A DNA stretch of 64,000 nucleotides from Hippophae tibetana (lineage: Eukaryota; Streptophyta; Magnoliopsida; Rosales; Elaeagnaceae), in assembly GCA_037013495.1 (NCBI GenBank), contig CM072804.1:36186501-36250500 (forward strand), read 5' to 3'. This document shows positions 23,702 to 35,281 of the stretch, piece by piece. Under the pieces are notes generated by a model, which was not told the origin of the DNA, ran no database searches, and saw only the letters and a program-made list of their open reading frames with translations. The translations under genes were made by a program, and so were the position numbers. Numbering within the stretch: the first letter of the stretch is position 1; each line of letters begins with the position of its first letter.

Positions 23702-25018
23702 GTATTGTGTCTACTACTACCATCTCTTTATGTTCAGTTTTAGATTCACTTTAAGAAGGTGATTCTGTTGTATCTGCTTGTAGTGATCCTTTTCATGTTA
23801 AATTATAGGAATTTATGTGTTGTATTCAAATACTAAAATTAAAAGAAAAGGTAAAAGTTAACAAACTAAATAAAAATGAAAACAAATATAAAAAGAAGTT
23901 AAAATAAAAATCAAAAAATAATAAAAATATGAGAAAATAAAAATAAAAATGGATGTATTATTTAGTGAAAAAGAAGTTACTAGAAAAGTAAAAAAATAAA
24001 AAAAATAAAATAAAAAGGATAAAATTAAATTAATAATTAATGGTAAAATTATAAAAATAATCTCTCACAACGGTACCAAAAATTTGATACATTTATAAAC
24101 ACCTAAGTATATGCAATCAAACTGTACAAATGATAAATAATTTATTAATAAAGGTTGTGGAACCCATGATAATTGCTACAATAACTATCATTACTTATTA
24201 GCTTGTTAGTTAATTAGTAAAGGGGGTTTTGAAAATTCTTTTTAACTAAAAATAAAACATAAAATACTAACTAAAATACATGAGCACATAGATTAAGGAA
24301 AACATGTGATTATGAGACTATCATCACTATTAGCCTATAATCTAATCAATTATATCATGAATCAATATTATAACTATCAATGAATTCTTAACTTTAGCTT
24401 GAAAAGTCTAGACAATTAAGGCTAGACTTCATAATGCACCTTTTCTTAGTTTGTTATTGATTAAATATCTACTTATTAACTAACCTAATAATGACAACCT
24501 AGTCATATCGCTAAATAATTCATTCATTACATTACGTTTTAGAAAGGATATGACTAAACTATGCAAGATTTTAATTTTTAGTAACTTGTAATGAAGGTAT
24601 CAACACTATATACTTATCACACTGTCACAAAGAAACAAGATACCACATTGAATAAGAATATTAGAAATTATACTCTAATAATATACTAACAATTTTAAAC
24701 TAGCATTAAACATATACATGTAATAAACTAGTTAGCTATTTTAATTTATATATGTATATCCATGGCATTTAAACATAGCATTGAAAACATCAAAAATTAC
24801 GAATTGAATCAAAAAATCATTATAAAATTTTATTAATTAAAATTGGTCTAGGGCTTAAAAATGGCCTATAATCACATAAATAAATTAGCTAGGAAAGGAT
24901 TTTGAAAGAGTCATAATTAAAATAATAGAAGACTAAAAAGAAACAAAAGAAGAAGGAGGAGAAAAAGAAGCTAATGATTAATATCAATGGCTGAATTCCA
25001 ACTTTTTAAATGACTCTT
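23702..25018. other. Leader region of the Athila-related element, non-coding
   Basis: AT-rich. The first part is the upstream gag frame interrupted at 23702; the rest carries no recognisable gene and no clear PBS next to the LTR at 25019. Confidence 0.45.
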
Positions 25019-25611
25019 TGAATTCCATCTTGTCTTTAACCTTCAATTTCTCTACAGGCTTATGTATTGTCTATAAATTTATGTCTACAATCAGTGGCTT
25101 ATTTTATTGTTAATTCTAGCTACATATTTATAAAAAAAAACAATTATATGTAGTTTCAATGTAGTTAGATTAGCGTTGTCAAAGTTTAAATCAATCATTG
25201 GAATACAAATCTAACTTCACAAGGCACTATGCATGTCAACTCATGCTGCGACATGACCTTATTTCCATATATGTGCAAATTCATCTAGGGAGTGCTATGC
25301 TATGACGCATATGTAGTCATGCTACAACAAGCCCTTAATTATGACAATTTAATGTTTTGATATATCTTGTATAAATGTTTACATTTAGGTCCTTTATTGT
25401 GTGGAATTGTGCCCCTGATTATGAGGATTTGATTAGTCCTTTGTCATTTGGATTTGTTAAGTCCAAAATTACATGAAATATATCAAAATACATCCCATGA
25501 TTTTGAAAAAAAAAATTATAAAATACTTTGGTTAAAATACCATATTAAAACATAATTCATTCTTTTATTTCCAATAAATCACTAAATATGTGTGCTTTCA
25601 AGCATGTATCA
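25019..25611 (-). repeat. Right (5') LTR of the Athila-related element
   Basis: Starts TGAATTCCATC, ends GTATCA, and aligns with 19250-19904 throughout. Divergence is considerable, so the insertion is old. Confidence 0.65.
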
Positions 25612-25639
25612 GGAACAACTACTTAAAAAATACCATTTG

Positions 25640-25890
25640 GGAGGCCTTGTAGCACTTGAAAGAGGACAAGACTATTGTAGCACTGAAGGTTAGGTTCTTT
25701 TAGCCTAAGTTAAGAAGAGAAGTGGCAAAATGTTTACAACATTGTTCTCTTTGTCAAACTGGACTTTATATTCCCCCATTGCATATTCCCAAGAATATTT
25801 GGAAAGATAATAGTTTGTATTTTATCTTGGGGTTTTCTAAGACTCAAAAGGCATGTAAATTCAATTATGGTAGTGGTTGACAGATTTTAT
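25640..25890 (+). pseudogene. Ty3/gypsy integrase fragment (chromovirus-like)
   Basis: Plus strand with frame changes. Readable pieces are ALKVRFFWPKLRREVAKCLQ, HCSLCQTG, IPKNIWKDNSLYFILGF and a final VVVDRF. They match the integrase zinc-binding C-x2-C end and the start of the catalytic core (usually WEDxSMDFVLGLPxTQ...VVVDRF). The first catalytic Asp position (DF) is lost. The fragment is cut at about 25890 where the 35-bp array starts. Confidence 0.7.
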
Positions 25891-25902
25891 TAGGACAGTT
25901 AG

Positions 25903-26190
25903 TAGCCATCTTATAAGAAAATCTTATAGGATGGTCAGTAGCCATTCTTTAAGAAATTATTATAGGACGATCACTGATCGTCATATATTATTTCTTATAG
26001 GATGCCTTCTAATTGCCCCATTTCCTTGAAATAGGATAGTCATTGATTGTTATATATGATTTCATATACGATGGCTATTAACCATCTATTTACTTAAAAG
26101 GATCATCCTATATAGTTTTAATAAGATAGTTTATTGCTATCCTATATATACATATAAGACGGTCAGGGATCGTCTTATGTATATATTTTT
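25903..26190. repeat. Tandem array, eight units of about 35 bp
   Basis: Units begin AGGAC/AGGAT, continue (G/A)GTCANTRRCCATC and end in an AT-rich TTATA stretch. Most contain a small inverted GGTCA...TGATC motif. Such short inverted words resemble CACTA subterminal repeats, but no CACTA terminus is adjacent, so the identity is open. Confidence 0.6.
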
Positions 26191-27060
26191 AATTTTGATA
26201 TTTATTATTTTCTATTTTTATACTTGTATAAATAAAATCTTATATCACAAATTTCATAACATTTATAATATCACATTTAATTCTCAATTCATCACAATAA
26301 GTATTCATAATTTTTACTCAATTTAAGAAGTCCATCGTTCATTCTCAACTTATCACAACAAGTTCATCTTTCAAACAAATACACATACGTATATATACTT
26401 GAAAAACATAAACATATATGTCAAAAAACAAGTTAATTAAAAATCATTATATAGATTATAATATTACACTAAAAATTATAAACCTTATACTAATGTATAA
26501 ATACGTACATAAATATATAACTTGTCTCACTCAAGTTCATCCTATCAATTATTTGAATGATAATCAAGCATGTATATGCACCACTCTTGACACAATTACT
26601 CAAACTTTGTCGGTGAGTATAGATATTTAATTGAGAATTACGTACACAAAATAATTATTTTTTTTAAAATTAGATAATCGAGAAATTTTACACACATATA
26701 TATATAATTTAGACTTACTTGTTAATTTAACTTTATAGCAGTCCTATATTCTTTTAAAGAAAAAGAAATATTATGAAGTTAATTTCTGAAGTAAACCTTT
26801 GTTAATCTCTGAAGCCTTAAAGGTTTCTGCTAGATAAATATGTTTGAAAATAAATATTATTATTCTATTTAGTTTCCTTAGTCTGCTTATAAATATGAGA
26901 TGTAAAAAAATATATATGAATATTTTTCGCCCTCTTGTTTTCTCTACTAGAGTAGTTTCAAGTCTTTTTTTTTTTTTTTTTAAATGAGACCAGTAAGAGC
27001 AACACAAAAAGGTTACCAAAAGAGTTACTTGGAAAATAAACTTAAGGCTCAAGAGGCCAC
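26191..27060. other. AT-rich stretch, nothing recognised
   Basis: Contains short frames of no recognisable family and a T15-like run near 26965. No repeat pairing seen. Confidence 0.4.
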
Positions 27061-27116
27061 AATACCACTCTTGTCTTTATCTTGTCTCCAAGTATGAGCT
27101 GCAATGCAGTATTTAT

Positions 27117-27389
27117 TCAAACACATATAAGTAGTGTACATTTTTGTAAGGTCTGATATAGGATAGAAATTTTTAAGATTGTTATGACAAGTATGAGCGC
27201 TCCAAAAGCTGCAGGAATTCCAACAGTGAGAGCCATAGCAGTGATGTTCAAAACATTCTTGGTCCTCCCAAATTCCAGCAAAGTAGCTGCATGTTTCTCT
27301 GCTGGTTTGTTATTATGAAACTCTACCTCCACTTCGTGATGCAATAGCACGATATCTTGATCATATATAACACAATCCATTTGGAGCAA
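27117..27389 (-). CDS. Unrecognised 90-residue frame with one predicted membrane helix
   Basis: I do not recognise this protein. It has a polar, acidic/His-containing N-terminal half (HHEVEVEFHNNKPAEKH) and then a hydrophobic stretch at about residues 50-72 (ITAMALTVGIPAAFGALILV) that could span a membrane. Composition is more protein-like than neighbouring frames and locally less AT-rich. The ATG may not be the true start; it could be one exon of a host gene whose 5' part lies near 27.8 kb, or a fragment of an unknown element. No splice sites were proven. This is the best candidate in the window for host coding sequence, but weak. Confidence 0.25.
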   Translation of the reverse strand: MLQMDCVIYDQDIVLLHHEVEVEFHNNKPAEKHAATLLEFGRTKNVLNITAMALTVGIPAAFGALILVITILKISILYQTLQKCTLLICV

Positions 27390-27702
27390 AAAAGCTTATT
27401 TTTAATATTCGTTGTTAATATGTCCCAACAAGATATATTTGGTAACGCTATTTGCCTAAACTTTCGATTTTAGACAGATATGATTGTATTTATGCATTTA
27501 ATAGAAAATATTCATAAATCTCGAAAAAATAATTAATGTTAAAATATATATTTAAATTTAAAATAATTTATGAAATTATTAATTAAATATTTTTATATGT
27601 GTTTTAATATTTTTAAGTTGTGTTTTTAAAAAATGATTTTTTATAAGATTAAGGTTTTTAATGGGCTTTAAAAATTAAGCCTAAAATATAGTTAACCCTC
27701 GG

Positions 27703-27703
<1 letters not shown>

Positions 27704-27750
<47 letters not shown>
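27704..27750. repeat. (ATT)n microsatellite
   Basis: About 15 uninterrupted ATT units; produces a spurious poly-Ile frame. Confidence 0.95.
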
Positions 27751-27756
<6 letters not shown>

Positions 27757-27759
27757 AGT

Positions 27760-27924
27760 GTGCATGGTGGCAAAATAGAGAGTGAATATGCTGAAACGTT
27801 GAAGCTGCCGCCGAACTGTTAGTGAATGTCCTATTCTCTGCCGCTTGCCGTCGCTGTCTGTTTGGTTCATAGTTGCTGACTTCCCTCGCCCAATTAAAAT
27901 AACTCAAGTGCATGTGCAGATAAT

Positions 27925-27926
<2 letters not shown>
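27760..27926 (-). other. Locally GC-richer unique segment
   Basis: Segment with CCGCCG, GCCGCTTGCCGTCGC and other CG-containing words between two microsatellites. It might be a 5' exon or UTR of a minus-strand gene including 27117-27389, but nothing proves it. Confidence 0.2.

Positions 27927-27963
<37 letters not shown>
27927..27963. repeat. (AT)n microsatellite
   Basis: About 18 AT units. Confidence 0.95.
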
Positions 27964-27965
<2 letters not shown>

Positions 27966-28129
27966 ATTTGAGAATTGAGAATAAAGGCGCTCTGTAAAGA
28001 TTGTTAATATATAATTTTAGCAATTTTAATATTTTTTTAATTAATAAATCTTTATTAATTGGATGGATGAAATAGGTTGATTAATGTTAAATTGATATTA
28101 TATCATATATATTTATTAGTTAATTTATT

Positions 28130-28790
28130 TGATATTTTTATCTTTATATAGCTTATTCTTAATTAGATTTTTACATGTTTAGATTAAATAATTTTACGTG
28201 TGATTATAATTATTTGATTTAATGATTAAATTTCAAAGATATTTTTGTTGAATTTATGTTTTATCCCTTTGCTCTAGAATTTGCTAGTTGATTTTATTTA
28301 AGTGACATATTTTTTGAATTATCTAGTTAAGATTATTCATTATTAAATCTGTTCTAGAACACACCGGAACTTGTGTTTTTGTGCTAACCCTTTTTGTAGT
28401 TGATTTGTGAACACATCTGATTAACAAGAAGCTTATTGAAACATTAGTCTAGAAACAGTTCATGCTAATTTTAGAAACTGTGAAAATAGAGTAGGGGCTT
28501 ATAAGTAAAGTACATTGGGGCAGTATCCTAGGGAGGATAGCATAAGAACGAGTTTGTACTTGAACATTTGATTTTCATAGTGGAAAGTTAGGTGGTCCGG
28601 TGGTTTTTCTCTTAGGTCATGATTGTGGTCTAGATTGTTTCCACCTAAAAATATCGTGTGTTATTATTTTATTTCCACACTTTATTTTTACACGTGATTG
28701 CATGCCTAGCCGCATTATTTAGGTTATTAAGTTATAAATTGATAAAACTTAAAAATAACCTATTCACCCTATCTAGGTTAATTAGGTCTA
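28130..28790 (+). mobile_element. Possible Ty1/copia LTR fragment
   Basis: 28485-28790 carries words typical of the 3' part of large copia LTRs: GGTGGTCCGGTGGTTTTTCTC, then CCACCTAAAAATATCGTGTG, a TTATTTCCACACTTTATT stretch and CCTATTCACC near the end. No partner LTR or PBS was found. It is joined to the truncated Athila-type LTR at about 28791. Confidence 0.35.
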
Positions 28791-31700
28791 TATTTTATAA
28801 ACTTTTAAAAGTGTGTCGCAACATAAAAACATTGTAAGCCATGACGCAAGGCCAAAGGAACGTGTCCAAAATCAATATGGGTTATAGCATGAAAACTTTA
28901 TGTGCAATGATGCCAATAGAATGGATCGTGCTTAAAATCGTGTATTGATGAGAAGAATCGGCATCGGATTAACAATACCGATCCTACAAATACTTTGGTT
29001 TTATATTTTTAAAACTCTCGTAAGTGCACGAATAATTTTATAGAAAATGACAAGTATACTCTTAAGGTCGATCAAAGAAAGGAATATATGTGGTTTTTAA
29101 TTTATTATTCAAACTTTTAAAAACAAAATTAAATCATAAACATCATGTCACGATATTTTGGTTTTTGTGTTTCCTAATCTAATAACAAAATAAATATAGA
29201 TATAGATTCAATAAACATTTATGAAAAAATTTATTATTCATAACAGTAGAGTATGTATGGATATAATAATTAAATTAATTATGTTTGCTCATATTATTTA
29301 GGTTATTAAAGATATAAATTGATATTTATTGATTCTCTCTTGTTTATATGAATACCACATTTGGTAGAGTTAGATATTCTTTGTTAATTAAACAAATCAA
29401 TTCACACATACAAGTTTTGGTTAATTAAATTAATTCTTTTTTTTAAGAGATTGAAAGTGAATCATTTAAATGCCACATTTGGTGGGGTTAGATATTTCAA
29501 ACTTTATTCAAGGTGTTCAAATTAAACCTAAGAATTTATTCATCTAAGTACTAACTTTCAAGTTTTAAAACCATTATTGAAAATATGTTGTTAATACATT
29601 TTCGAATAATAGTTCTTATAAAAACTTTTGAAATAGAGTTTCACTCTAACTATCGGGCGATTGTACCAACAAATAAAAGAGCACTACTCTAAATCAGACC
29701 AGATAATTAAACCTTAAAATATAATTTTTGGATTTTAAGTTTGTAATGAAAAATAATATATTTCTTTCTAACATCCTTAATATAAAATTTTGAATAAAAA
29801 AATCAATTTATTTTATAGAAATGTTTTACCTATTTAATATTTCACAAGCATAACAATGTTACTATTAATCATATTTTAAAATAGTTAGTCATGTTAAATT
29901 TAATCACAAACAAATTAAATATAACATATAAAAATAAAACATAAAAAATAACTGTAAAGAATTCATTAAAAATAAATTTGATGTTAATTCTATTGTTGAA
30001 AAATCTCCAAAAGGATTTGCATTTCCGTTTATTGAATCAAAAACTAAAAATCTATAAAAACATAATTAGCTCTTCTCAAAAAGAGAAGAACTTTAAAACT
30101 AAAAACTAAAAAAAACTTTCTAGAGAGAGAAATAATTGACAAAATTGTGCCTTAAGGTGTGTTTTTACAATGTGGGAGAAAATATTTTTATATGTGAGTA
30201 AAAGGCTAAAACGTTGGGAAAATATCTTAAAAAATGATGATATATGCGTATTGGATAGCCTGGCATGCGTTTGGGGCGCTGACACGCACGATTGGGAGGG
30301 ATTCAAGGTTGAAGATGTGCTAATGTGCACAAGATTTGCGGTGTGAATGGGTGCTGACGCAAGCCTGAAATTGTAGTGTGAATGGCCGTGGCTGCAAGCG
30401 TTCTTTCAACGTGATGCGAGCAACTACGCGTGGAATGTTGGTGTGATGCGTGCAACTGTTGGGCAGTTTTTTCCATTTTCCCATTTTATTGACTTTTTCT
30501 CATTTTTTCTCAACATAATTGTGATGTATTATCTCCAGTATTATTTTTCGAGTCTTTAAATTATTTTTAAAGTAAAAATACCTGAAAAACAATAAAAATA
30601 TCTATGATTCCAAAAAGACAAATTTATATAAAAATATGATAAAATCGTATAAATATAAATCTTTTTAATCAATTCAAGTACATTAAATCATAATACTTTT
30701 AGTGTTTTTTAAGCATTCCTCATGTACAACTATGTATACCTAGAATCCCACAACTCTATTAGTAGTTGATTTCTTAGCTTTCTTTAGTCTTTTTATTTCT
30801 TTTAATAGTTTAAAATTCTTTTCTCATTCGAGAATTGAAAGTTTTTAGTTAATTTAATAGCTTCTAGTTTCAATTCAATAAACAATGCAACAATTCTATC
30901 TGAAGGTTTTTCAGAAACAATCCTAAGGATTCTATTGAGGTATATTTAAAATGTATTATTTTTAGAATATTTTTAAATGTTGATTTACATGCAATATTTT
31001 TAATATATTAATCATATATTAAACTATGCATGTTTGGCTATATATAGTATGAGATATTAGTAACATTGTTATACTTGTGTAATATTAAAGTAGATTAAGC
31101 ATTTTTATAAAATGAATTAAGTTTTATTTCATTATCAAGATTTAAACCAATGTTTATAAATGAAAAGTATATAACGAATTATTTTGTCATAATAAACAAG
31201 AGAGTGAGATTTAAGATTTAAATTATCTGAATTTGATTTAGAGTTGTACTCTGAAAGCTTTTTGAAAATATCAACTATATAGTTAGAGTAGGCTCTATTT
31301 CAAAGATTTTTATAAGAATTGTTATTCAAGATATATTAACAAAATAACATTCATAATATTTTTAAAATCTTAAAGTTAGTCTCAAATACTTAAATTATAA
31401 ACATAACTTAAACACTTTAATGTGCGTTTAAATTGTTATACCCAACCGAAGGTAACAATTAAATGGTTCATTATCTCTTAGAAAAGAAATAAAATTTAAT
31501 TAAAATTACATATTAGACCACCTTAAGTGATTTTAATTAATAATAAATGATAGACTTAATTAACCTGTAATTTTTAAATAAAGAGAGAATCAATAATATT
31601 AATTTACATCTCTAATATCCTACTTAATATTAAACAAGCATAATTAACTGAATAATATATATTATTAATTTTTGACTGCATGATAAATATTTAATTGCTT

Positions 31701-31945
31701 AAATATTTATTGAATCTATATTTATTTTTATGTCATTAGTTTAAAAACTCAACACAAATAATCGTGATAAATGATTTAAGTTATTTAATTTTATTTTTAA
31801 AAATTTGTTGAATAATTTAAAAATCACATAATTCATCTTTAGACCCACTTTAAAAGTATACTTATTATTTTTTATTAGTGATTTGGGCATTAATGAGATA
31901 TTTTATAAATTATATAAAAATCTTACGAAACAATTTTGTGTATCA
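28791..31945 (+). mobile_element. 5' LTR of Athila-type element A, interrupted by a nested solo LTR
   Basis: 28791-28940 matches 35565-35710 of the 3' LTR (shared GAAAACATTGTAAGCCATGACGC-type segment), and 30728-31945 matches 35820-36990. Between them sits another LTR in the opposite orientation with its own target duplication. The first part of the LTR (about 290 bp) is missing, and about 120 bp are missing near 30740. The 3' end is TTTGTGTATCA, followed by the PBS. Confidence 0.8.
28946..30722 (-). mobile_element. Nested solo Athila-type LTR with 5-bp target duplication
   Basis: Starts TGATGAGAAG and ends GCATTCCTCA, aligning over its length with the LTR at 58825-60648. TGTAT (28941-28945) and TGTAC (30723-30727) form a 5-bp target duplication with one change. 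With the insert and one duplicate removed, the flanks read ATCGTGTACAACTATGTAT, as in the undisturbed copy (CCGTATATAGCTATGTAT). 1777 bp, no internal domain, so a solo LTR left by LTR-LTR recombination. Confidence 0.9.
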
Positions 31946-31951
31946 AGTTTT

Positions 31952-31967
31952 TGGTACCGTTGTGAAA
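31952..31967 (+). other. Decayed primer-binding site of element A
   Basis: TGGTACCGTTGTGAAA lies after the LTR end and TTT linker; the first eleven bases match the tRNA-Asp type TGGCGCCGTTG with two transitions. A second similar motif follows at about 32010 (AAGTTTTCTGTGCC). Confidence 0.6.
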
Positions 31968-33218
31968 CTTATAACAGTAACAAAATATTTCCTAATTTTG
32001 TATTATCAAGTTTTCTGTGCCATTTTTTTTTTGGGAGAAATAGCATCTTTAAATTGTTGTTATTAAAATCTTAAAAAAATTGCATCGTAAATATTATGAT
32101 TTTTATTTTATTTTGTTTAAAACATTGAAAAAAAAACTTTAAAAAAGCAATAAAAGGATCTAAAAGTCTATAAAAAATTATTGAAAATAAAAATAAAATA
32201 AAATTAAAGTCACATTTATTATTTGACTTTATAAATAATTCAAAAAATATATTTACAAAAAATTTCTTCGTTTTTATTAAATAAAAAAAAACTTTAAGTG
32301 AAAACTCTAGTTGTCATATTTATTAGTTGATTTTTTAAAAACATATTTCAAAAATTTTTGAAAATTAAAAAAATATATATAATTATGTCACCATTATTAG
32401 TTTACTAATAAAAAAAATCTAAAATTTATATGTACTTTGATAGTTTATTTTAAAAAAATTAAAAATAAATTTATACATATCTTAATTTTTTCTAACTACT
32501 TTTTTAGTTGACTTACATATTAATTATTAACTTAATTTGTTTATAATTTTCTTTTTATTATATTTTATACTAATTTAAATTTTCATTTCAACTTTAATTT
32601 AATTTTCTTTTCTTTTTTGAAATTTTCTTTATTAATTTACTAACTTTTGTTTCTTTTTTCTTAGCATTTTTATTTCCTAACTTGTATTTACTAACTTTTT
32701 ATGTAAATAATTTTATTTCTTTTCTCTTATTTATTTTTTATCATTTCTTTATTAGTTTCTTTTATTTTTTTTATGTCTTTTTGTTTAATATTTTTAGTAC
32801 TTTTTATTTTTTTTATTTTTCTTTTCTTTTGTTGTTTGTTTTTATTTTCTTAATTTATTTTATTTTTTGTTTCCTTTTATTGTTTTTATTTAATATTTTT
32901 CTTTAATTTAAGAAATCTAAGGTGCGACATGGTTTTTCTATTGGCTAGCGCATAGGCTTTCGTAATATAATTTAATTGAAGAAAAAACATATTTTTACAT
33001 GGGTCCCTTTTTGAATATACTGTGTTTTATTTTTACTAGAATGAATATTTAAACATAGAAAAATATGTTTCAAATAATTCCAATACAAATTTTCTATTTT
33101 TTTTCTTCTTCAAATCTTATTTTGTCCATATCCGAAATATATATAATTTTGAAGTTACCCTTAAATTCTAAAATTTTTAATTTCAATATTATCATTGATG
33201 ATTAAAAATAAAAAGGAG
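31968..33218. other. Leader/gag region of element A, no readable gene
   Basis: Very AT-rich, with a long pyrimidine-rich tract (about 32560-32900). The phenylalanine-rich frame at 32682-32906 results from that tract. Confidence 0.5.
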
Positions 33219-33330
33219 GTAAATGTTATGTTAGATATAGGTGCAAGTGTAAATTTAATATCATATTCATCATACTTGTAACTAGAAGTGGGTGAATTAA
33301 AATCTACATCAATGTTTGTACTTCTAAGCA
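33219..33330 (+). pseudogene. Athila-type aspartic protease remnant
   Basis: Plus strand reading MLDIGASVNLISYS, matching the Athila-type active site (ALCDLGASINLMPxS) including the Asp and G-A-S. The frame is short and closed at about 33280. It is the only coding trace of element A; RT, RNase H and integrase are absent between it and the post-pol spacer. Confidence 0.65.
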
Positions 33331-35267
33331 GATAAATGTTTAATATCTATAGGGCATGGTAAATGATTTAAGTATTATAGATACACAAACTTTTCATACT
33401 TGTAGATTTTATTATTTCAAAAAACTCAATGGCAATGAGGACATTGAGTATATTAAATTTTGAAAATGGAGACCCCCCAAGAAGCATCTTATTGAGATGT
33501 TAAATTAGGCCATTATTGTGGATAATATTATTTCATTTTCTCTTTTATGAACATTATTTAAAAATGTTAACTTTATAATTGTTTATTGAATTTAATTATA
33601 AGTACACATCTATATATTTATAATATGTTTGGATTACTAGATGCACTTGCAATTTCATACAAACTCTTAGACCAAGTTCAAACAAATGGGTAACTTACCT
33701 TTCTTTCCTTTCTTTATCTTTTATTTATAATTATTACATTGAGAACAATGTAAATTTTAAGTTGGGGCAAGAAAATTACATTTATAAAATTTTGTGCTAA
33801 AATTAAAATTTTATATTCACATATTTACATTTTTAGATTTATTTTAGATTTACATTTTTGTGTGATTTTATTTATTTATATTGAATTGAAAACTTTTAGT
33901 TTATTTTTAACTTTCTTACAATATTATCATGTCTCAAAAAGTTAATATTAAAAAAATGGTAAAGTCTTTGTATTGTTAAATTAATTTCAAAAATATTTCA
34001 CGGAGTAATATGATAATTAGTTATTTTTTCTCATAATTAGTATTTGATGATAAAATATTGAAATTGTAAAGAACCCAAAATTGGTGCTTAATAATCAATT
34101 AGTGGAGACTACCTTTGTGAGAATATATTTTGAGCCATTGTTTTCCCATTCTAAGTGATAATATTTTGCTACTATTTAAACACTTATCTTATCAATTCTA
34201 ATTGTTAAATGATTTCTATAGGACTTTGCATTGAATGTTAGGATTTTTAAATCTAATAAATTGTTATATAATTATTTTTATTGCTTAAATTAAATAAGTT
34301 AAAGTAGAAATTGAAAGTATATACCTTTCTCTTCATTTATGCATGACTTTTATAAAAGAGACGTATATGAAGTTACATAAATCAATAAAATAAAAAAGCC
34401 ACAAATTAGCTACTCACTCTATCATGAAATATATGTACAAACTACATACTATGACCCATTATCCTTCAATGTTATTAGAATTAGTTAAATAAAATATACA
34501 GAGGAAATAATTCTCCAAGAAGTCATTTGTATTTTTTTCATCTCTTAAAAGACATTACTTTATACTTTTATTAAATGAATTTGATTGATGTATGAAAGTA
34601 ATATGTGATTTTTTTATTAATCCTTTCATTTTATTCCTTTTATGAGATTAATATGATGCACCACTTTGAGATTTTTATATCTATACATATGCAAACTATT
34701 AGTTCATTTTCATATATAAAACTCTTTTGCATATACCTTTGAATGAGTACTTGAACCAATAGAATCCATATTATTAAGAGTATGCCTTGTGAGGTTAGAG
34801 TTGAAACGAATTAGAATTCTTTACATTGAGATAGAATAAATTTTATATTGACACATTTTTTATTATTATGAAAGTGATTTTCTAACTAATTATTATAATA
34901 ACTCGTGAATGTTTAGCATATTTAAATGACTTGTGTAATAGATTTTAATTATAGACATAAAAGAAATTTTTAAAGCATGAAAAGTTTTGTTTTATTCTTT
35001 TATCTTTTTACTTTGCTTTTAAATTTTATTTGTTTATATATTATTTATTTGTTTATTATTTTTGTTGCACTTTTGATGTTCGTGGGTACCATACCTAAAA
35101 ACTCTCATAATATTTAAACTCGTCCACTAGGGCAACCTAAGGGTTTAATTTTTTTTTTGTATATACTAAATACAACCATGTCAATCTACGAAAATGATTT
35201 AGGATAGTTTAATTTCTAGTTTTGTTTTTTAGTTTTTCACCATTCTTGCTAAGAGAATAACAAGAAA
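33331..35267. other. Post-pol spacer of element A
   Basis: Contains CATTGAGGACATTGAG (33438) and CATTGAGAACAATGTAAATTTTAAGTTGGGG (split around 33738-33768), typical after Athila pol. 33950-34860 aligns with 55710-56750 and with the reverse of 60900-61940. Non-coding. Confidence 0.65.
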
Positions 35268-35281
35268 CTGGTTGGGGGTTG
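35268..35281 (+). other. Polypurine tract of element A
   Basis: CTGGTTGGGGGTTG immediately before the LTR start TGATATGTAC; the same tract precedes the LTR of the minus-strand element at 60649-60667. Confidence 0.75.

Larger units (their letters stand above)
19250..25611 (-). mobile_element. Athila-related LTR element, pol deleted, minus orientation
   Basis: Two diverged direct repeats bound it: about 19250-19904 and 25019-25611. Just inside the left LTR, 19905-20120 matches the post-pol/PPT spacer at 60649-60850 (shared CCCTAGGNTGCCCTA and TTTTCAGTAATGATA), which fixes the orientation as minus. A gag remnant on the minus strand at 22544-22050 agrees. No pol is present. Two later insertions sit inside: a hAT MITE (21614-21900) and a Tourist-like element (22548-23698). 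Flanks do not show a matching 5-bp duplication: the left side is CACTA, the right side integrase sequence. It is a deletion derivative of the LARD kind. Confidence 0.7.

Noticed and set aside
25903..26190. CRISPR-like array
   Set aside because: Repeats are diverged, spacerless and in plant nuclear DNA.
27692..27913. Frame ending in poly-isoleucine
   Set aside because: Produced by the ATT microsatellite.
32682..32906. Phe-rich membrane-like peptide
   Set aside because: Low-complexity translation of a pyrimidine tract in the leader of element A.
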